This document shows positions 35,245 through 43,156 of a stretch of 64,000 nucleotides of DNA, one piece after another. The notes under the pieces are model-generated. The model was not told the origin of the DNA and searched no databases. It saw only the letters and a list, made by a program, of their open reading frames with translations. Each line of letters starts with the position of its first letter. Positions within the stretch are counted from its first letter, which is position 1. The stretch comes from Ferdinandcohnia sp036962685 (GTDB lineage: Bacteria > Bacillota > Bacilli > Bacillales > Bacillaceae_L). A program made the position numbers and the translations under genes. The stretch covers positions 1-64,000 of the forward strand of contig NZ_JBALOP010000047.1 of NCBI RefSeq assembly GCF_036962685.1. The letters run 5' to 3'.

Positions 35245-35805
35245 ATGCAGGATTGGCTAGTGGAAGTTCTAGTTAACTATAAAGAGTTCGCTGTTGTAGT
35301 CAGTTTGCTGATTAATATAATAATCAGCGTCCTTGGCTTTATTCCCAGTGTTTTTATAACTGCTGCAAACCTACTAGTCTTTGGTTTTTGGAAGGGAACC
35401 TTCATTTCTTTTTTAGGAGAGACTATAGGAGCTATTGTCTCTTTTTGGCTATACCGAAAGGGTTTTAAAAGATATGTAGGAAAAAAGCTGGATAAATATC
35501 CACTTGTATCTAAACTCCTTGGGACTAAAGGGAAGGAAGCCTTTTTTCTAATCCTTTCTTTGCGATTATTACCTTTTATGCCATCAGGTTTAGTAACCTT
35601 CGCATCCGCAATGGGTAAGGTTAGTCTAATCGTTTTTCTTTTTGCAAGCTCAATCGGAAAGATACCAGCCCTACTTATTGAAGCATATTCAGTGAATCAA
35701 GTAACGAATTGGACCACAGAAGGAAAGGTCATTTTAACAATACTCTCAATGTTAGGGTTGATCTATATCATAAGAAATCTAAGTAAGAATTATAAAGATA
35801 AATAA
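35245..35805 (+). CDS. VTT/TVP38-family membrane protein
   Basis: A 186-residue polytopic membrane protein of the SNARE-associated (VTT, TVP38/TMEM64, DedA-related) family, with about five hydrophobic segments. The re-entrant-loop signatures are FWKGTFISFLGETIGAIVSFWLYR (about 47-70) and LRLLPFMPSGLVTFASAMGKV (about 107-127). The family includes lipid scramblase-like and export proteins; the specific role here is unknown. CGGAGGAAG precedes the ATG. A terminator shared with the convergent regulator follows. Confidence 0.85.
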   Translation: MQDWLVEVLVNYKEFAVVVSLLINIIISVLGFIPSVFITAANLLVFGFWKGTFISFLGETIGAIVSFWLYRKGFKRYVGKKLDKYPLVSKLLGTKGKEAFFLILSLRLLPFMPSGLVTFASAMGKVSLIVFLFASSIGKIPALLIEAYSVNQVTNWTTEGKVILTILSMLGLIYIIRNLSKNYKDK

Positions 35806-35840
35806 TGAGTGGAGTTCGAACTATCCTACAAACTAAAACA

Positions 35841-35888
35841 GGGCTGTTCTCAATTGTCGTTGTATGACGTTTGGAACAGCCCTTTTAC
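35841..35888. terminator. Bidirectional terminator
   Basis: GGGCTGTTC (35841-35849) pairs with GAACAGCCC (35874-35882), with inner pairings and A/T tracts on both sides, between convergent genes. Confidence 0.8.
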
Positions 35889-35905
35889 TATGTGTCTTTT
35901 CTATT

Positions 35906-36220
35906 CTATTCTGGTTTTACCCATTCTTGTGACCATCTTTCAATCTCCCTTAAAATGGGCTCCATCGTATGTCCTTTTTCCGTTAATGAATATTCAATAA
36001 TAACGGGTGTTTCTGGAATAACTTCACGTCTAACCAATCCTCGGTGCTCTAGATCTTTTAAACGGTCTGATAGGACTTTGCCACTTATACCTATAGAAGA
36101 TTGAATTTCATTAAACCTCTGAGGTCCCAATAATAATTGATAGATCACTAATGCCGTCCATCTCTGACTTAATAGCGAAATTGCCTTTTCAAATTTTGGA
36201 CATATAGTAGGTTGTTTCAT
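35906..36220 (-). CDS. HxlR/DUF24-family redox repressor, CatR/YodB-like
   Basis: A winged-helix repressor of 104 residues. The N-terminus MKQPTICPKFEKAI puts the single conserved cysteine at position 7, the thiol that senses quinones and diamide in CatR and YodB of B. subtilis. The helix-turn-helix covers QRFNEIQSSIGISGKVLSDRLKDLE (about 38-62), then the wing with EVIPETPVIIEYSLTEKG. The upstream GTG at 36232 overlaps the ribosome binding site AGAGAGGTG, so I use the ATG at 36220, which also restores Cys7. It is divergent from catE, with a TACT-N7-AGTA box between them. Assignment as CatR rather than YodB is inference from that neighbourhood. Confidence 0.85.
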   Translation of the reverse strand: MKQPTICPKFEKAISLLSQRWTALVIYQLLLGPQRFNEIQSSIGISGKVLSDRLKDLEHRGLVRREVIPETPVIIEYSLTEKGHTMEPILREIERWSQEWVKPE

Positions 36221-36292
36221 TTTTTCATGCACCTCTCTTGGTCACTATTATATCAAAAACAAACGGTTAATTACAAATTGAAATCTAATCAC

Positions 36293-36337
36293 TTGACATA
36301 ATTTATTTATATAAATATACTTACTTACATAAAGTAA
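36293..36337 (+). promoter_or_regulatory. catE promoter with CatR/YodB box
   Basis: A consensus TTGACA (36293-36298), 17-bp spacer and TATACT (36316-36321) form a strong promoter. The palindrome TTACT-TACATAA-AGTAA (36321-36337) starts on the last base of the -10 and contains exactly TACT-N7-AGTA, the box I recall for YodB and CatR. A bound repressor would cover the transcription start. Confidence 0.75.
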
Positions 36338-36402
36338 CTGATATGAAACACTAGAAACATTGGAATAATAAACTTTAAAGAGAGTACCCTAGGAGGGCTA
36401 TT

Positions 36403-37251
36403 ATGGGATATCACACAAAACCTACGACATTCGTGGGACATGTCAAAATCAAAGTTACAAAACTTGAACGTTCTATACAATTTTATAAGGAAATACTTGG
36501 TTTCGATATTTTGGAACAAACAGCATCAACAGCAAAGCTAACAACAGATGGAAAAACGAGTATTCTTTCACTCGTACAACCAGAAGATGTGGTCCCAAAA
36601 CAAGGAAGAACGACTGGGCTATATCATTTTGCTCTTCTTTTACCTACTAAATCAGATTTGGCGAATATCGTAGTTCATTTAGTTGAAAAAGGGATTCGCT
36701 TTGGATCTTCTGACCATCTAGTGAGTGAAGCATTGTATTTACATGATCCCGATGGAAACGAAATTGAAATTTATATAGACCGCGATCCTTCAGAATGGAA
36801 TTGGAATGGCGATGAAGTGGATATGGCAGTTGATCCACTTGATTTTGAACGATTATTAAAAAACTCTGTACCGGGTAAGCCATGGCAGATGCCAAAGCAA
36901 ACGGTTATGGGGCATATACACTTACATGTAGCCGAATTAAAAAAGACTGAAGAATTTTATGTAAAAGGACTTGGAATGGATGTCGTCAATCGATTTGGAG
37001 GGCAAGCATTATTCCTTTCTTATGGAAAATACCACCATCACATTGGGGTTAATACATGGAATGGAGTAGGGGCACCGATGCCGCCTAAAAATGGTGTTGG
37101 ACTTGAATTTTATACACTCATTTTTCCAAGTGAAGAAGCTCGTGCCGGGATGGTGAATAATTTAAAACAGATTGGTGCGACTGTTTTAGAAGAAAATAAT
37201 AACATCATTACGCATGATCCTTCTGGTAATCAAATTATTTTATCGCTATAA
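36403..37251 (+). CDS. catE: Catechol-2,3-dioxygenase-like ring-cleavage enzyme
   Basis: A vicinal-oxygen-chelate enzyme of 282 residues with two glyoxalase-type modules (about 8-130 and 160-280), matching the Bacillus catechol dioxygenase CatE (YfiE). Likely iron ligands are the histidine in FVGHVKIKV or its counterpart GHIHLHVAEL of the second module, HHHIGVNTW, and the glutamate in GLEFYTLIF near the C-terminus. It detoxifies catechols and quinols. The divergent CatR/YodB-like repressor and its box in the promoter strongly support this role. GGAGGG precedes the ATG. The next gene, a flavin monooxygenase, follows after 19 bp and is probably co-transcribed. Confidence 0.88.
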   Translation: MGYHTKPTTFVGHVKIKVTKLERSIQFYKEILGFDILEQTASTAKLTTDGKTSILSLVQPEDVVPKQGRTTGLYHFALLLPTKSDLANIVVHLVEKGIRFGSSDHLVSEALYLHDPDGNEIEIYIDRDPSEWNWNGDEVDMAVDPLDFERLLKNSVPGKPWQMPKQTVMGHIHLHVAELKKTEEFYVKGLGMDVVNRFGGQALFLSYGKYHHHIGVNTWNGVGAPMPPKNGVGLEFYTLIFPSEEARAGMVNNLKQIGATVLEENNNIITHDPSGNQIILSL

Positions 37252-37270
37252 AGTAAAGGAGGAACCCTCT

Positions 37271-38332
37271 ATGAATCAAGATAAAAAAAGTGGAATTGAA
37301 ATTGGGATTTACACACTTGCAGATATTGGCCCTGACCCCCTAACAGGAAACACAATTACGGTCGGGGAAAGGGTAAAAGAAATCGTTCAAGCCGCAAAAT
37401 TGGCTGACGAGGCAGGGCTAGATGTATTTGGAATAGGAGAACATCATCGTCTTGATTATGCGTCATCTTCTCCAGCAGTTTTACTGGCTGCTATTGCACA
37501 AGTAACCAATCAAATTCGATTAACAAGCACAACAAGTGTATTGAGCACGCTTGATCCTGTTCGTCTTTTTGAGGATTTTGCTACAGTCGATTTACTTTCA
37601 GATGGTCGGGCCGAAATCCTAGCTGGTAGAGGGGCATTTATAGAATCATTTCCTCTTTTTGGCTATAGTACGAACGATTATGATGAATTATTTGAAGAAC
37701 ATATGGATCTCCTTTTACAATTGTCAAAAAATGAAACCGTCACATGGTCAGGGAAATTCCGTTCATCCTTACGAAATGCTGAAATTGCGCCAAGGCCGGT
37801 ACAAGAAAATTTACCGGTTTGGATTGGAGTTGGAGGGACACCTGAGAGTGCTGTACGTGCTGGAAGATTTGGAGTGGGAATGGCATTAGCGATTTTAGGT
37901 GGTCATCCAAGACGCTTTAAGCCACTTGTCGATCTGTATCGGCAAGCTGGGATAGACGCTGGGCATGCACCTGAATCGTTAAAGGTTGGTGTAACTGGCC
38001 ATGCTTATCTAGCTGAGACAACGGAGCAAGCGAAAGACGAGTTTTATCCGTATTACTCCAATTACTGGGGATACGTGAATCGTCAGCGTGGCATGGGGAC
38101 AAGGATGTCCAGGGCTGACTTTGAACAGATGGCGAGTCCAGAAACTGCGTTGTTCGTGGGCAGTCCGCAGCAGGTCGCCGAAAAGATCCTTCAACAATAC
38201 GAACTTTTCGGGCATCAACGTTTCCTTGCGCAACTAGACATAGGTGGACAACCATTTAAAAATGTCGCAAAAGGGATTGAATTGTTAGCAACGGAAGTAG
38301 CTCCAATCGTTCGAAGAGAAACAGGGAAATAA
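37271..38332 (+). CDS. Luciferase-like (LLM) flavin-dependent monooxygenase
   Basis: A 353-residue TIM-barrel oxidoreductase of the bacterial luciferase family, probably using reduced FMN or F420-like flavin to oxidise an organic substrate. IGEHHRLDYASSSPAVLLAAIA and LTSTTSVLSTLDPVRLFEDFATVDLLSDGRAEILAGRG are strong family signatures. LPVWIGVGGTPESAVRAG is the later flavin phosphate region. An AAAGGAGG site sets the ATG at 37271; the frame continues 19 codons upstream into catE. Co-transcription with catE suggests a role in aromatic or quinone metabolism. The substrate is unknown. A family B terminator follows. Confidence 0.85.
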   Translation: MNQDKKSGIEIGIYTLADIGPDPLTGNTITVGERVKEIVQAAKLADEAGLDVFGIGEHHRLDYASSSPAVLLAAIAQVTNQIRLTSTTSVLSTLDPVRLFEDFATVDLLSDGRAEILAGRGAFIESFPLFGYSTNDYDELFEEHMDLLLQLSKNETVTWSGKFRSSLRNAEIAPRPVQENLPVWIGVGGTPESAVRAGRFGVGMALAILGGHPRRFKPLVDLYRQAGIDAGHAPESLKVGVTGHAYLAETTEQAKDEFYPYYSNYWGYVNRQRGMGTRMSRADFEQMASPETALFVGSPQQVAEKILQQYELFGHQRFLAQLDIGGQPFKNVAKGIELLATEVAPIVRRETGK

Positions 38333-38360
38333 TTCGGAGCTACACTTATTTTAAAAATGA

Positions 38361-38416
38361 GAGCCTGACTCCTACCGGATTAACGAATGAATCTGGTAGG
38401 GGGTGAGGCTTTTTTT
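38361..38416 (+). terminator. Terminator hairpin, repeat family B
   Basis: GCCTGACTCCTACCGGATT pairs with AATCTGGTAGG...TGAGGC, followed by a run of seven T. Confidence 0.75.
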
Positions 38417-38454
38417 ATGTCGCAATATCTTGGAAAAAAGGAGGTGTTGGACTT

Positions 38455-38771
38455 GCAAAGCACTGAAAGACACCGATATTTGGATAAAATTGGGGGATGT
38501 TAGACCTGCAAAACTTCGAAAGAGGCGCGTGATTGGATAAAACTAGGAGATGACTGACATGCAAAGCTTCGAAAGAGGTATTCAACTGGATAAAACTAGG
38601 ATACACCTAACGTGCAAAGCTCTGTAAGAGGCACCCGATTGGATAAAACTAGGAGATGCATAACATACAAAGCTCCAAAAGAGGCCTCCATCTGGATAAA
38701 ACCAGGAATACCTACCGTGCAAATCCCAGAAAGGCAACCCTCAACTCGATGAAACTAAGAAATCCTAGTAG
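38455..38771. repeat. Degenerate 53-bp tandem repeat, six units
   Basis: Units begin at 38455, 38508, 38561, 38614, 38667 and 38719, giving periods of 53, 53, 53, 53 and 52 bp. Each has the pattern GCAAAGCTTCGAAAGAGGC, six variable bases, then TGGATAAAACTAGGAGATG and a variable tail. The most conserved part is TGGATAAAACTAGG. Traces of a unit also precede the first copy. The period is not a multiple of three and no shared reading frame exists, so it is not coding. Nothing else is recognised up to 38923 except the promoter region of the next gene. Confidence 0.85.
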
Positions 38772-38923
38772 GTCCAGTTCAAATCAACGTCGCTATACTT
38801 CCAGCAGCAAAAGAATACATACCTCTCCCACATTTTTTAGTTCCAAGTTCAATTGCTTAATGGTAAAGTTTTATAATAAAACTGTTTTTTCAATTAGGTT
38901 GCCTTTTATTGGGGGAAATATAG

Positions 38924-39667
38924 ATGGCTATCACGCTTACGATGCTTATACTAGGATTGTTATTAGGGTTTGTTGGGGCTGGGGGATCTGGTTTCATTAT
39001 TGCACTATTGACAGTTGTGTTTGGAGTGCCTATTCATACCGCACTTGGGACATCGCTTGCTGCAATGGTATTTACGACTTTATCAGGAGCTTACAGCCAC
39101 TATCAACAAGGCAATATCGATTTGAAAACAGGACTAGCCGTTGGGGGATTTGGTGCGGTCACTGCCTATTTGGGTTCCTTGATTGCAGTGTGGATTCCGG
39201 TTAATTTGTTACATTGGTTGACAGCTGGAATGCTGTTCCTATCTGCTGTTATGCTAATGGTTCGTTTGTTTATTATCAATAAAATAGATAGAAATCATAA
39301 TTTGTCAAAACGAAAAGCCCTCTTTGTGCGTTCTGCTATAGTCGGAATCGTCTGTGGTGTTTTGTCAGGGACCTTTGGAATTGGCTCCACTCCATTTATT
39401 CAAATTGGATTATTGACTATATTAGGGCTCTCTGTTCAAAAGTCTGTTGGAACTACAATGCTTGTGATTTTGCCAATCGCCTTAGCAGGTGGAGTTGGTT
39501 ATTATTTTGAGGGGTACCTTGATTTTCTGCTACTTCTTCAAGTATTAGCGGGAACGATGGTCGGCTCATACATTGGTGCGAAATTTACCAATTATGTTCC
39601 ACTCCCCATTTTAAAGAGTGCAATGGTGCTCACGCCAGTTATAGCTGGGACTATTTTGCTGTTTTAA
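38924..39667 (+). CDS. TauE/SafE-family membrane exporter
   Basis: A polytopic membrane protein of 247 residues with about eight hydrophobic helices. It belongs to the TauE/SafE (DUF81) family, whose characterised members export sulfite, sulfoacetate or related organosulfur anions. The duplicated family signature is visible as GLLLGFVGAGGSGFIIALL (about 9-27) and GIVCGVLSGTFGIGSTPFIQ (about 143-162). TALGTSLAAMVFTTLSG and KSVGTTMLVILPIALAGG form the paired second motif. GGGGGAAAT precedes the ATG. It is monocistronic and ends at the terminator at 39703. The substrate is not predictable. Confidence 0.88.
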   Translation: MAITLTMLILGLLLGFVGAGGSGFIIALLTVVFGVPIHTALGTSLAAMVFTTLSGAYSHYQQGNIDLKTGLAVGGFGAVTAYLGSLIAVWIPVNLLHWLTAGMLFLSAVMLMVRLFIINKIDRNHNLSKRKALFVRSAIVGIVCGVLSGTFGIGSTPFIQIGLLTILGLSVQKSVGTTMLVILPIALAGGVGYYFEGYLDFLLLLQVLAGTMVGSYIGAKFTNYVPLPILKSAMVLTPVIAGTILLF

Positions 39668-39702
39668 AAGTGTGTGGAAACCAGAATATAAAGAAATTGA
39701 AG

Positions 39703-39734
39703 GTGTTAGGCATCAGGGTGTCTGGCACTTTTTT
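39703..39734 (+). terminator. Terminator after the TauE/SafE gene
   Basis: GTGTTAGGCA pairs with TGTCTGGCAC (three G-U pairs), followed by six T. The remaining stretch to 39927 shows nothing recognisable. Confidence 0.7.
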
Positions 39735-39927
39735 GTTACAATGGCAAATTGTAATCCCCACCCTTTGTGAGGGAATACTGGAGTGAGAATCCAGACAATA
39801 AAGAAGTAAAATCTACCTTTTTGAAGATCAAAATATAAGTAACAGTGCCACATACAAAAATAACGATGCCGCACACTTGTTCATTTTAAGGGACTTCATG
39901 CAGAAATTAGCAGGATTTTTTAAAGTG

Positions 39928-39962
39928 TAGTGCGACGCGTAGACAGGTCCCGCGTCGCACTA
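39928..39962. repeat. Palindromic repeat, family A variant with altered stem
   Basis: A perfect 12-bp stem (TAGTGCGACGCG with CGCGTCGCACTA) and the loop TAGACAGGTCC. It corresponds to the left half of family A, but the usual GGGAC/GTCCC pair is replaced on both arms by GCGAC/GTCGC. Confidence 0.65.
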
Positions 39963-39983
39963 ACATTAGAAAAGGAATAGAGC

Positions 39984-40343
39984 CTAATACCCAACCTCGA
40001 CTGATGCGACGACGATGTACATTAAATCGTTTTGATCGCCTTTTTCCTCAAGGACGATTCCGCTTGTCGTCAGCATTCCACCGTCCATCACTTCCACTGA
40101 GACTTTTCCAAATGGTATAGCCCCTTTAACTGCATCGATATCTAGCTTTTCTTTATCACAAGGAATCGCTAATTTTACATTGACTACCATATTGTCTAAG
40201 CTATTGCCCGGCAGTACAGATCGAATTCCTGGCATTGAATTAAAATGAATCGCATTTTTCACCGCGCGGATAGCAGCCTTCGTAATATTTTGACCGTGCA
40301 CATCAATTCCCATCCCGGTTTCAATAAACATCAATTTTTCCAT
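39984..40343 (-). CDS. Lin0512 family protein
   Basis: A 119-residue protein matching the Lin0512 family of small cytoplasmic proteins of unknown function. Recognisable segments are FIETGMGIDVHGQNITKAAIRAVKNAI (about 5-31), LPGNSLDNMVVNVKLAIP and the C-terminal VVASVEVGY. There is no signal peptide or membrane helix. I place the start at the ATG at 40343, with GAGGTG 8 nt upstream; a TTG one codon earlier is less likely. It appears monocistronic. The stretch 40347-40634 between it and the divergent kinase gene holds no element I can name. Confidence 0.8.
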   Translation of the reverse strand: MEKLMFIETGMGIDVHGQNITKAAIRAVKNAIHFNSMPGIRSVLPGNSLDNMVVNVKLAIPCDKEKLDIDAVKGAIPFGKVSVEVMDGGMLTTSGIVLEEKGDQNDLMYIVVASVEVGY

Positions 40344-40640
40344 CAAATATACACCTCGTTAATACGTGATAATTCTATTTTAGATAATTAAGCCATATGA
40401 TACAACTTTAAGATGGGTATGACATTGATTCTGTGTGATTGCGAATGTGAGGTAAAAAATGAAAGAAAGCAGGGGAAAATGTAGGTTGTCTTGTAAAAAA
40501 ATTACGCTAGTTAAGTAAGAATATGGTAACATTATGATGGATAATTTATGGAAAAAACGAATAATGAAGAATGTAAAATTTACAAATAAATTAGATAAAT
40601 ATCGTATATAGAAAGCTAATACATTAAGGGGACTTTGAAA

Positions 40641-42335
40641 GTGAAGTACACAGGAAGATTGTGGTTAATTGGGCTAGTATTGTTTTCCGGAGCCATATTT
40701 AAAATCAATGCATATTTAACTTTAGGACATATTCCTTTGACAGAATGGGTTATTAACGCGGTTTTTATTTTTCCTGCTTGGTGGTGTGGGTTACAATATG
40801 ACAAAGCCAAATATTACGCCAAAGAATTAAAGAAAAAGGAAGAGGAATTAAACCAGCTTTTTAACAGTATTGACGCTGTTATTTTTTCTTTTGATCTAGT
40901 AACAAATAAATTAATGGTTTCATCAAAATTAAATAATTTTTATGGATATTCCGCTAATCAAATTTATAATAGTAATTTTTTATGGAGAGAATTCGTCTTC
41001 CATGAAGATATTCATATCGTGAATAAATTAGAGGAGGATTTATTAAAAGGTAAAGCTGTAGTAAGTGAATACCGAATTTTACTACCAAATGGGGAGATAA
41101 AATGGATTCAAAAAAGGGTTACACCCATTTTTGATTCTAATGGGAAGTTAGTAAAAATAAATGGGATTGACATTGACATTGATCCCCGGAAAAAAGTTGA
41201 AGCGTTACTTAAGCATACACAAGCACAAAATCGAAAGCTTTTAGAAAAACGTTTAGAGGAATCTGAACAACGTTTTGAGTCTTTATATGTCCATAATTCC
41301 GATGCTATTTTCACACTTAATTTAGAAGGAGAATTGATGGACACGAATCCAGCGTCGGAAACATTAATCGGTTATAGCCTGGAGGAACTCCAAAAAATGG
41401 GGTGGGATTCAATTGTTATTCAGGAAGACCGAACAAGACATCAACAGCATTTTCATGATGTCAAAGAAGGGAAGCATCAGGAATTTAATGTATCTATGAT
41501 TCACAAAGATGGTAGAAAAAGAATGGTAGAGATAAAAATGATACCGATAATCAATGAGAATGAATTTATTGGAATTTATCAAATCGCAAAAGATATTACC
41601 GATTCGAAATTAGCAGAAGAAATGATAAGAAGATCTGATAAGCTCTCTGTAGTTGGTCAATTAGCAGCAGGAGTTGCCCATGAAATTCGTAATCCATTAA
41701 CTACGCTAAAGGGATTTGTTCAATTTCTTAAATCGGATATTGATAATCGGTATGCTGATATTATGCTAACCGAGCTAGAACGAATTAATTTGATTGTAAG
41801 TGAGTTTCTGATTCTTGCAAAGCCCCAAGGGATAAAGTACGAACGTATGAATGTAAGCAAGATTTTACGTGATGTTGTTTCATTACTAGAAACTCAAGCT
41901 ATATTAAACAAAATCCATATTCAACTTGAAGATGATATAGAAAATCCAGTTATATCTTGTGAACAGAATCAATTAAAGCAAGTTTTTATTAATCTTCTAA
42001 AAAATGCAATGGAATCTATGCAAAATGGTGGAGAAATTATCGTTAAGGTTAAAAGAAAAAAGAAAGACATGATTAGTATAAGGTTTATAGATGAAGGAGT
42101 CGGAATATCGGAGAAGCAAATTCCAAGACTTGGTGAGCCTTTTTATACCACAAAAGCAGATGGTACGGGGTTAGGTTTAATGGTTTGCTATCGGATTATA
42201 GAATCTCACGGTGGCTATATGAAAATTTCGAGCAAATTACAAAAAGGGACCATAGTTGAAGTTTGTCTACCTAACAATCACCATTTTGCCAATGAAGAAA
42301 AGCTTTCTAAAACAGATAAACAACTGACCCCGTAG
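40641..42335 (+). CDS. PAS-domain sensor histidine kinase, sporulation-kinase-like
   Basis: A membrane-anchored kinase of 564 residues. Two hydrophobic segments lie near the N-terminus (about 8-26 and 36-53), followed by a short coiled coil. Two PAS/PAC units cover about 65-190 and 205-325. The phospho-acceptor histidine is in LAAGVAHEIRNPLTTLKGF (about 350), and the ATPase domain has NLLKNAMESM, DEGVGISEKQIP and GTGLGLMVCYR. The architecture and the AGVAHEIRNPLT motif resemble KinA/KinE-type kinases that feed the sporulation phosphorelay. No response regulator is adjacent, which fits. GTG at 40641 has AAGGGG at proper spacing; a TTG two codons upstream is too close. The last codons overlap a hairpin. 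Confidence 0.85.
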   Translation: MKYTGRLWLIGLVLFSGAIFKINAYLTLGHIPLTEWVINAVFIFPAWWCGLQYDKAKYYAKELKKKEEELNQLFNSIDAVIFSFDLVTNKLMVSSKLNNFYGYSANQIYNSNFLWREFVFHEDIHIVNKLEEDLLKGKAVVSEYRILLPNGEIKWIQKRVTPIFDSNGKLVKINGIDIDIDPRKKVEALLKHTQAQNRKLLEKRLEESEQRFESLYVHNSDAIFTLNLEGELMDTNPASETLIGYSLEELQKMGWDSIVIQEDRTRHQQHFHDVKEGKHQEFNVSMIHKDGRKRMVEIKMIPIINENEFIGIYQIAKDITDSKLAEEMIRRSDKLSVVGQLAAGVAHEIRNPLTTLKGFVQFLKSDIDNRYADIMLTELERINLIVSEFLILAKPQGIKYERMNVSKILRDVVSLLETQAILNKIHIQLEDDIENPVISCEQNQLKQVFINLLKNAMESMQNGGEIIVKVKRKKKDMISIRFIDEGVGISEKQIPRLGEPFYTTKADGTGLGLMVCYRIIESHGGYMKISSKLQKGTIVEVCLPNNHHFANEEKLSKTDKQLTP

Positions 42336-42362
42336 TAAAAAACAGTTTATTTTGCCGGGGTC
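42326..42362. repeat. Hairpin overlapping the kinase stop codon, family B-like
   Basis: GACCCCG (42326) and CGGGGTC (42356) form a 7-bp stem spanning the final codons and stop of the kinase gene. No T-run follows, so termination is doubtful. Confidence 0.45.
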
Positions 42363-42389
42363 TAAGCAATTATTTTCTTATTACGCTTA

Positions 42390-43073
42390 CTAGTATTCCA
42401 AAATCATATCTACAATCTTTTTCGCGAATATGTTAGTTGGATCTATCACCCTAATCCCATCTAATTCACTTAAAACGAGTGGGATTTCGGTGCAAGCAGC
42501 AATAATGGCCTCTGCTCCTTGATCTACTACTGTTTGTGTTGCTTGAAGTAAAAGCTTCTTTCCTTTATTGAGATTTCCACTTTTTACAGCATAAATTCCT
42601 TCCATAATACTATCTTGTGTCATTTTGTCGGGTTCCACCACAGCAATTCCTTGTTCGCGAAGGGATTGTTGGTATAGATTTGTTGATAGTGTGCCGTCAG
42701 TAGCTAGCAAGGCAATCTTTTTTAAGCCTGCATTTTCTATATATCTAACAGTTTCATTGGGCATATTCAACATCGGGATCTTGACCTTAGCTTGGATATC
42801 ATTTAAATAATAATGAGCAGTATTACAGGCGATCGCAATCATATCTGCACCTGCTACTTCTAATCTGTTTGCTGATTCGATCATAAAAGGAAGTGGGGTT
42901 GAACCCTTACCCAATATCGCATCTGTACGGTCTGGTATTTGTGGGTAGTTATCAACAATCATATGAATGTGATCTTGGTCGCTTTGGGCAGGTGTTAGTT
43001 GAATGATTTTTGTCATTAAATCAACTGTAGCAAGTGGTCCCATTCCACCCATAATACCTAATGTTTTTCTCAT
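42390..43073 (-). CDS. Aspartate/glutamate racemase family protein
   Basis: A cofactor-independent amino-acid racemase of 227 residues. The two catalytic cysteines are in IAIACNTAHYY (about 82) and IIAACTEIPLV (about 191). KTLGIMGGMGPLATVDLM at the N-terminus and GTLSTNLYQ are family motifs. It would interconvert L- and D-aspartate or a related amino acid. It is co-oriented with the dicarboxylate symporter gene and 83 bp after it, across a terminator. GGGGGATAAC precedes the ATG. In this neighbourhood it most likely belongs to D-amino-acid metabolism. Confidence 0.88.
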   Translation of the reverse strand: MRKTLGIMGGMGPLATVDLMTKIIQLTPAQSDQDHIHMIVDNYPQIPDRTDAILGKGSTPLPFMIESANRLEVAGADMIAIACNTAHYYLNDIQAKVKIPMLNMPNETVRYIENAGLKKIALLATDGTLSTNLYQQSLREQGIAVVEPDKMTQDSIMEGIYAVKSGNLNKGKKLLLQATQTVVDQGAEAIIAACTEIPLVLSELDGIRVIDPTNIFAKKIVDMILEY

Positions 43074-43088
43074 GTTATCCCCCGTCTA

Positions 43089-43138
43089 TAAAAACGGTTG
43101 TTGAAGATTACTCATCCAAATCTCCAACAACCGTTTTA
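43089..43138 (-). terminator. Terminator after the symporter gene
   Basis: AAAACGGTTGTTG pairs with CAACAACCGTTTT. The minus strand ends in TTTTTATAG, downstream of the symporter. Confidence 0.8.
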
Positions 43139-43156
43139 TTTTATTTGCGAATAGGC

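Noticed and set aside
38455..38771. Possible CRISPR array
   Set aside because: The units are head-to-tail and degenerate throughout. There are no exact short repeats separated by unique spacers and no cas genes nearby.
38656..39204. Long open frame of 182 codons across the tandem repeat and into the TauE/SafE gene
   Set aside because: It is a shadow frame. The repeat period of 53 bp breaks any reading frame, and the protein shows no family resemblance, while the overlapping TauE/SafE frame is clear.
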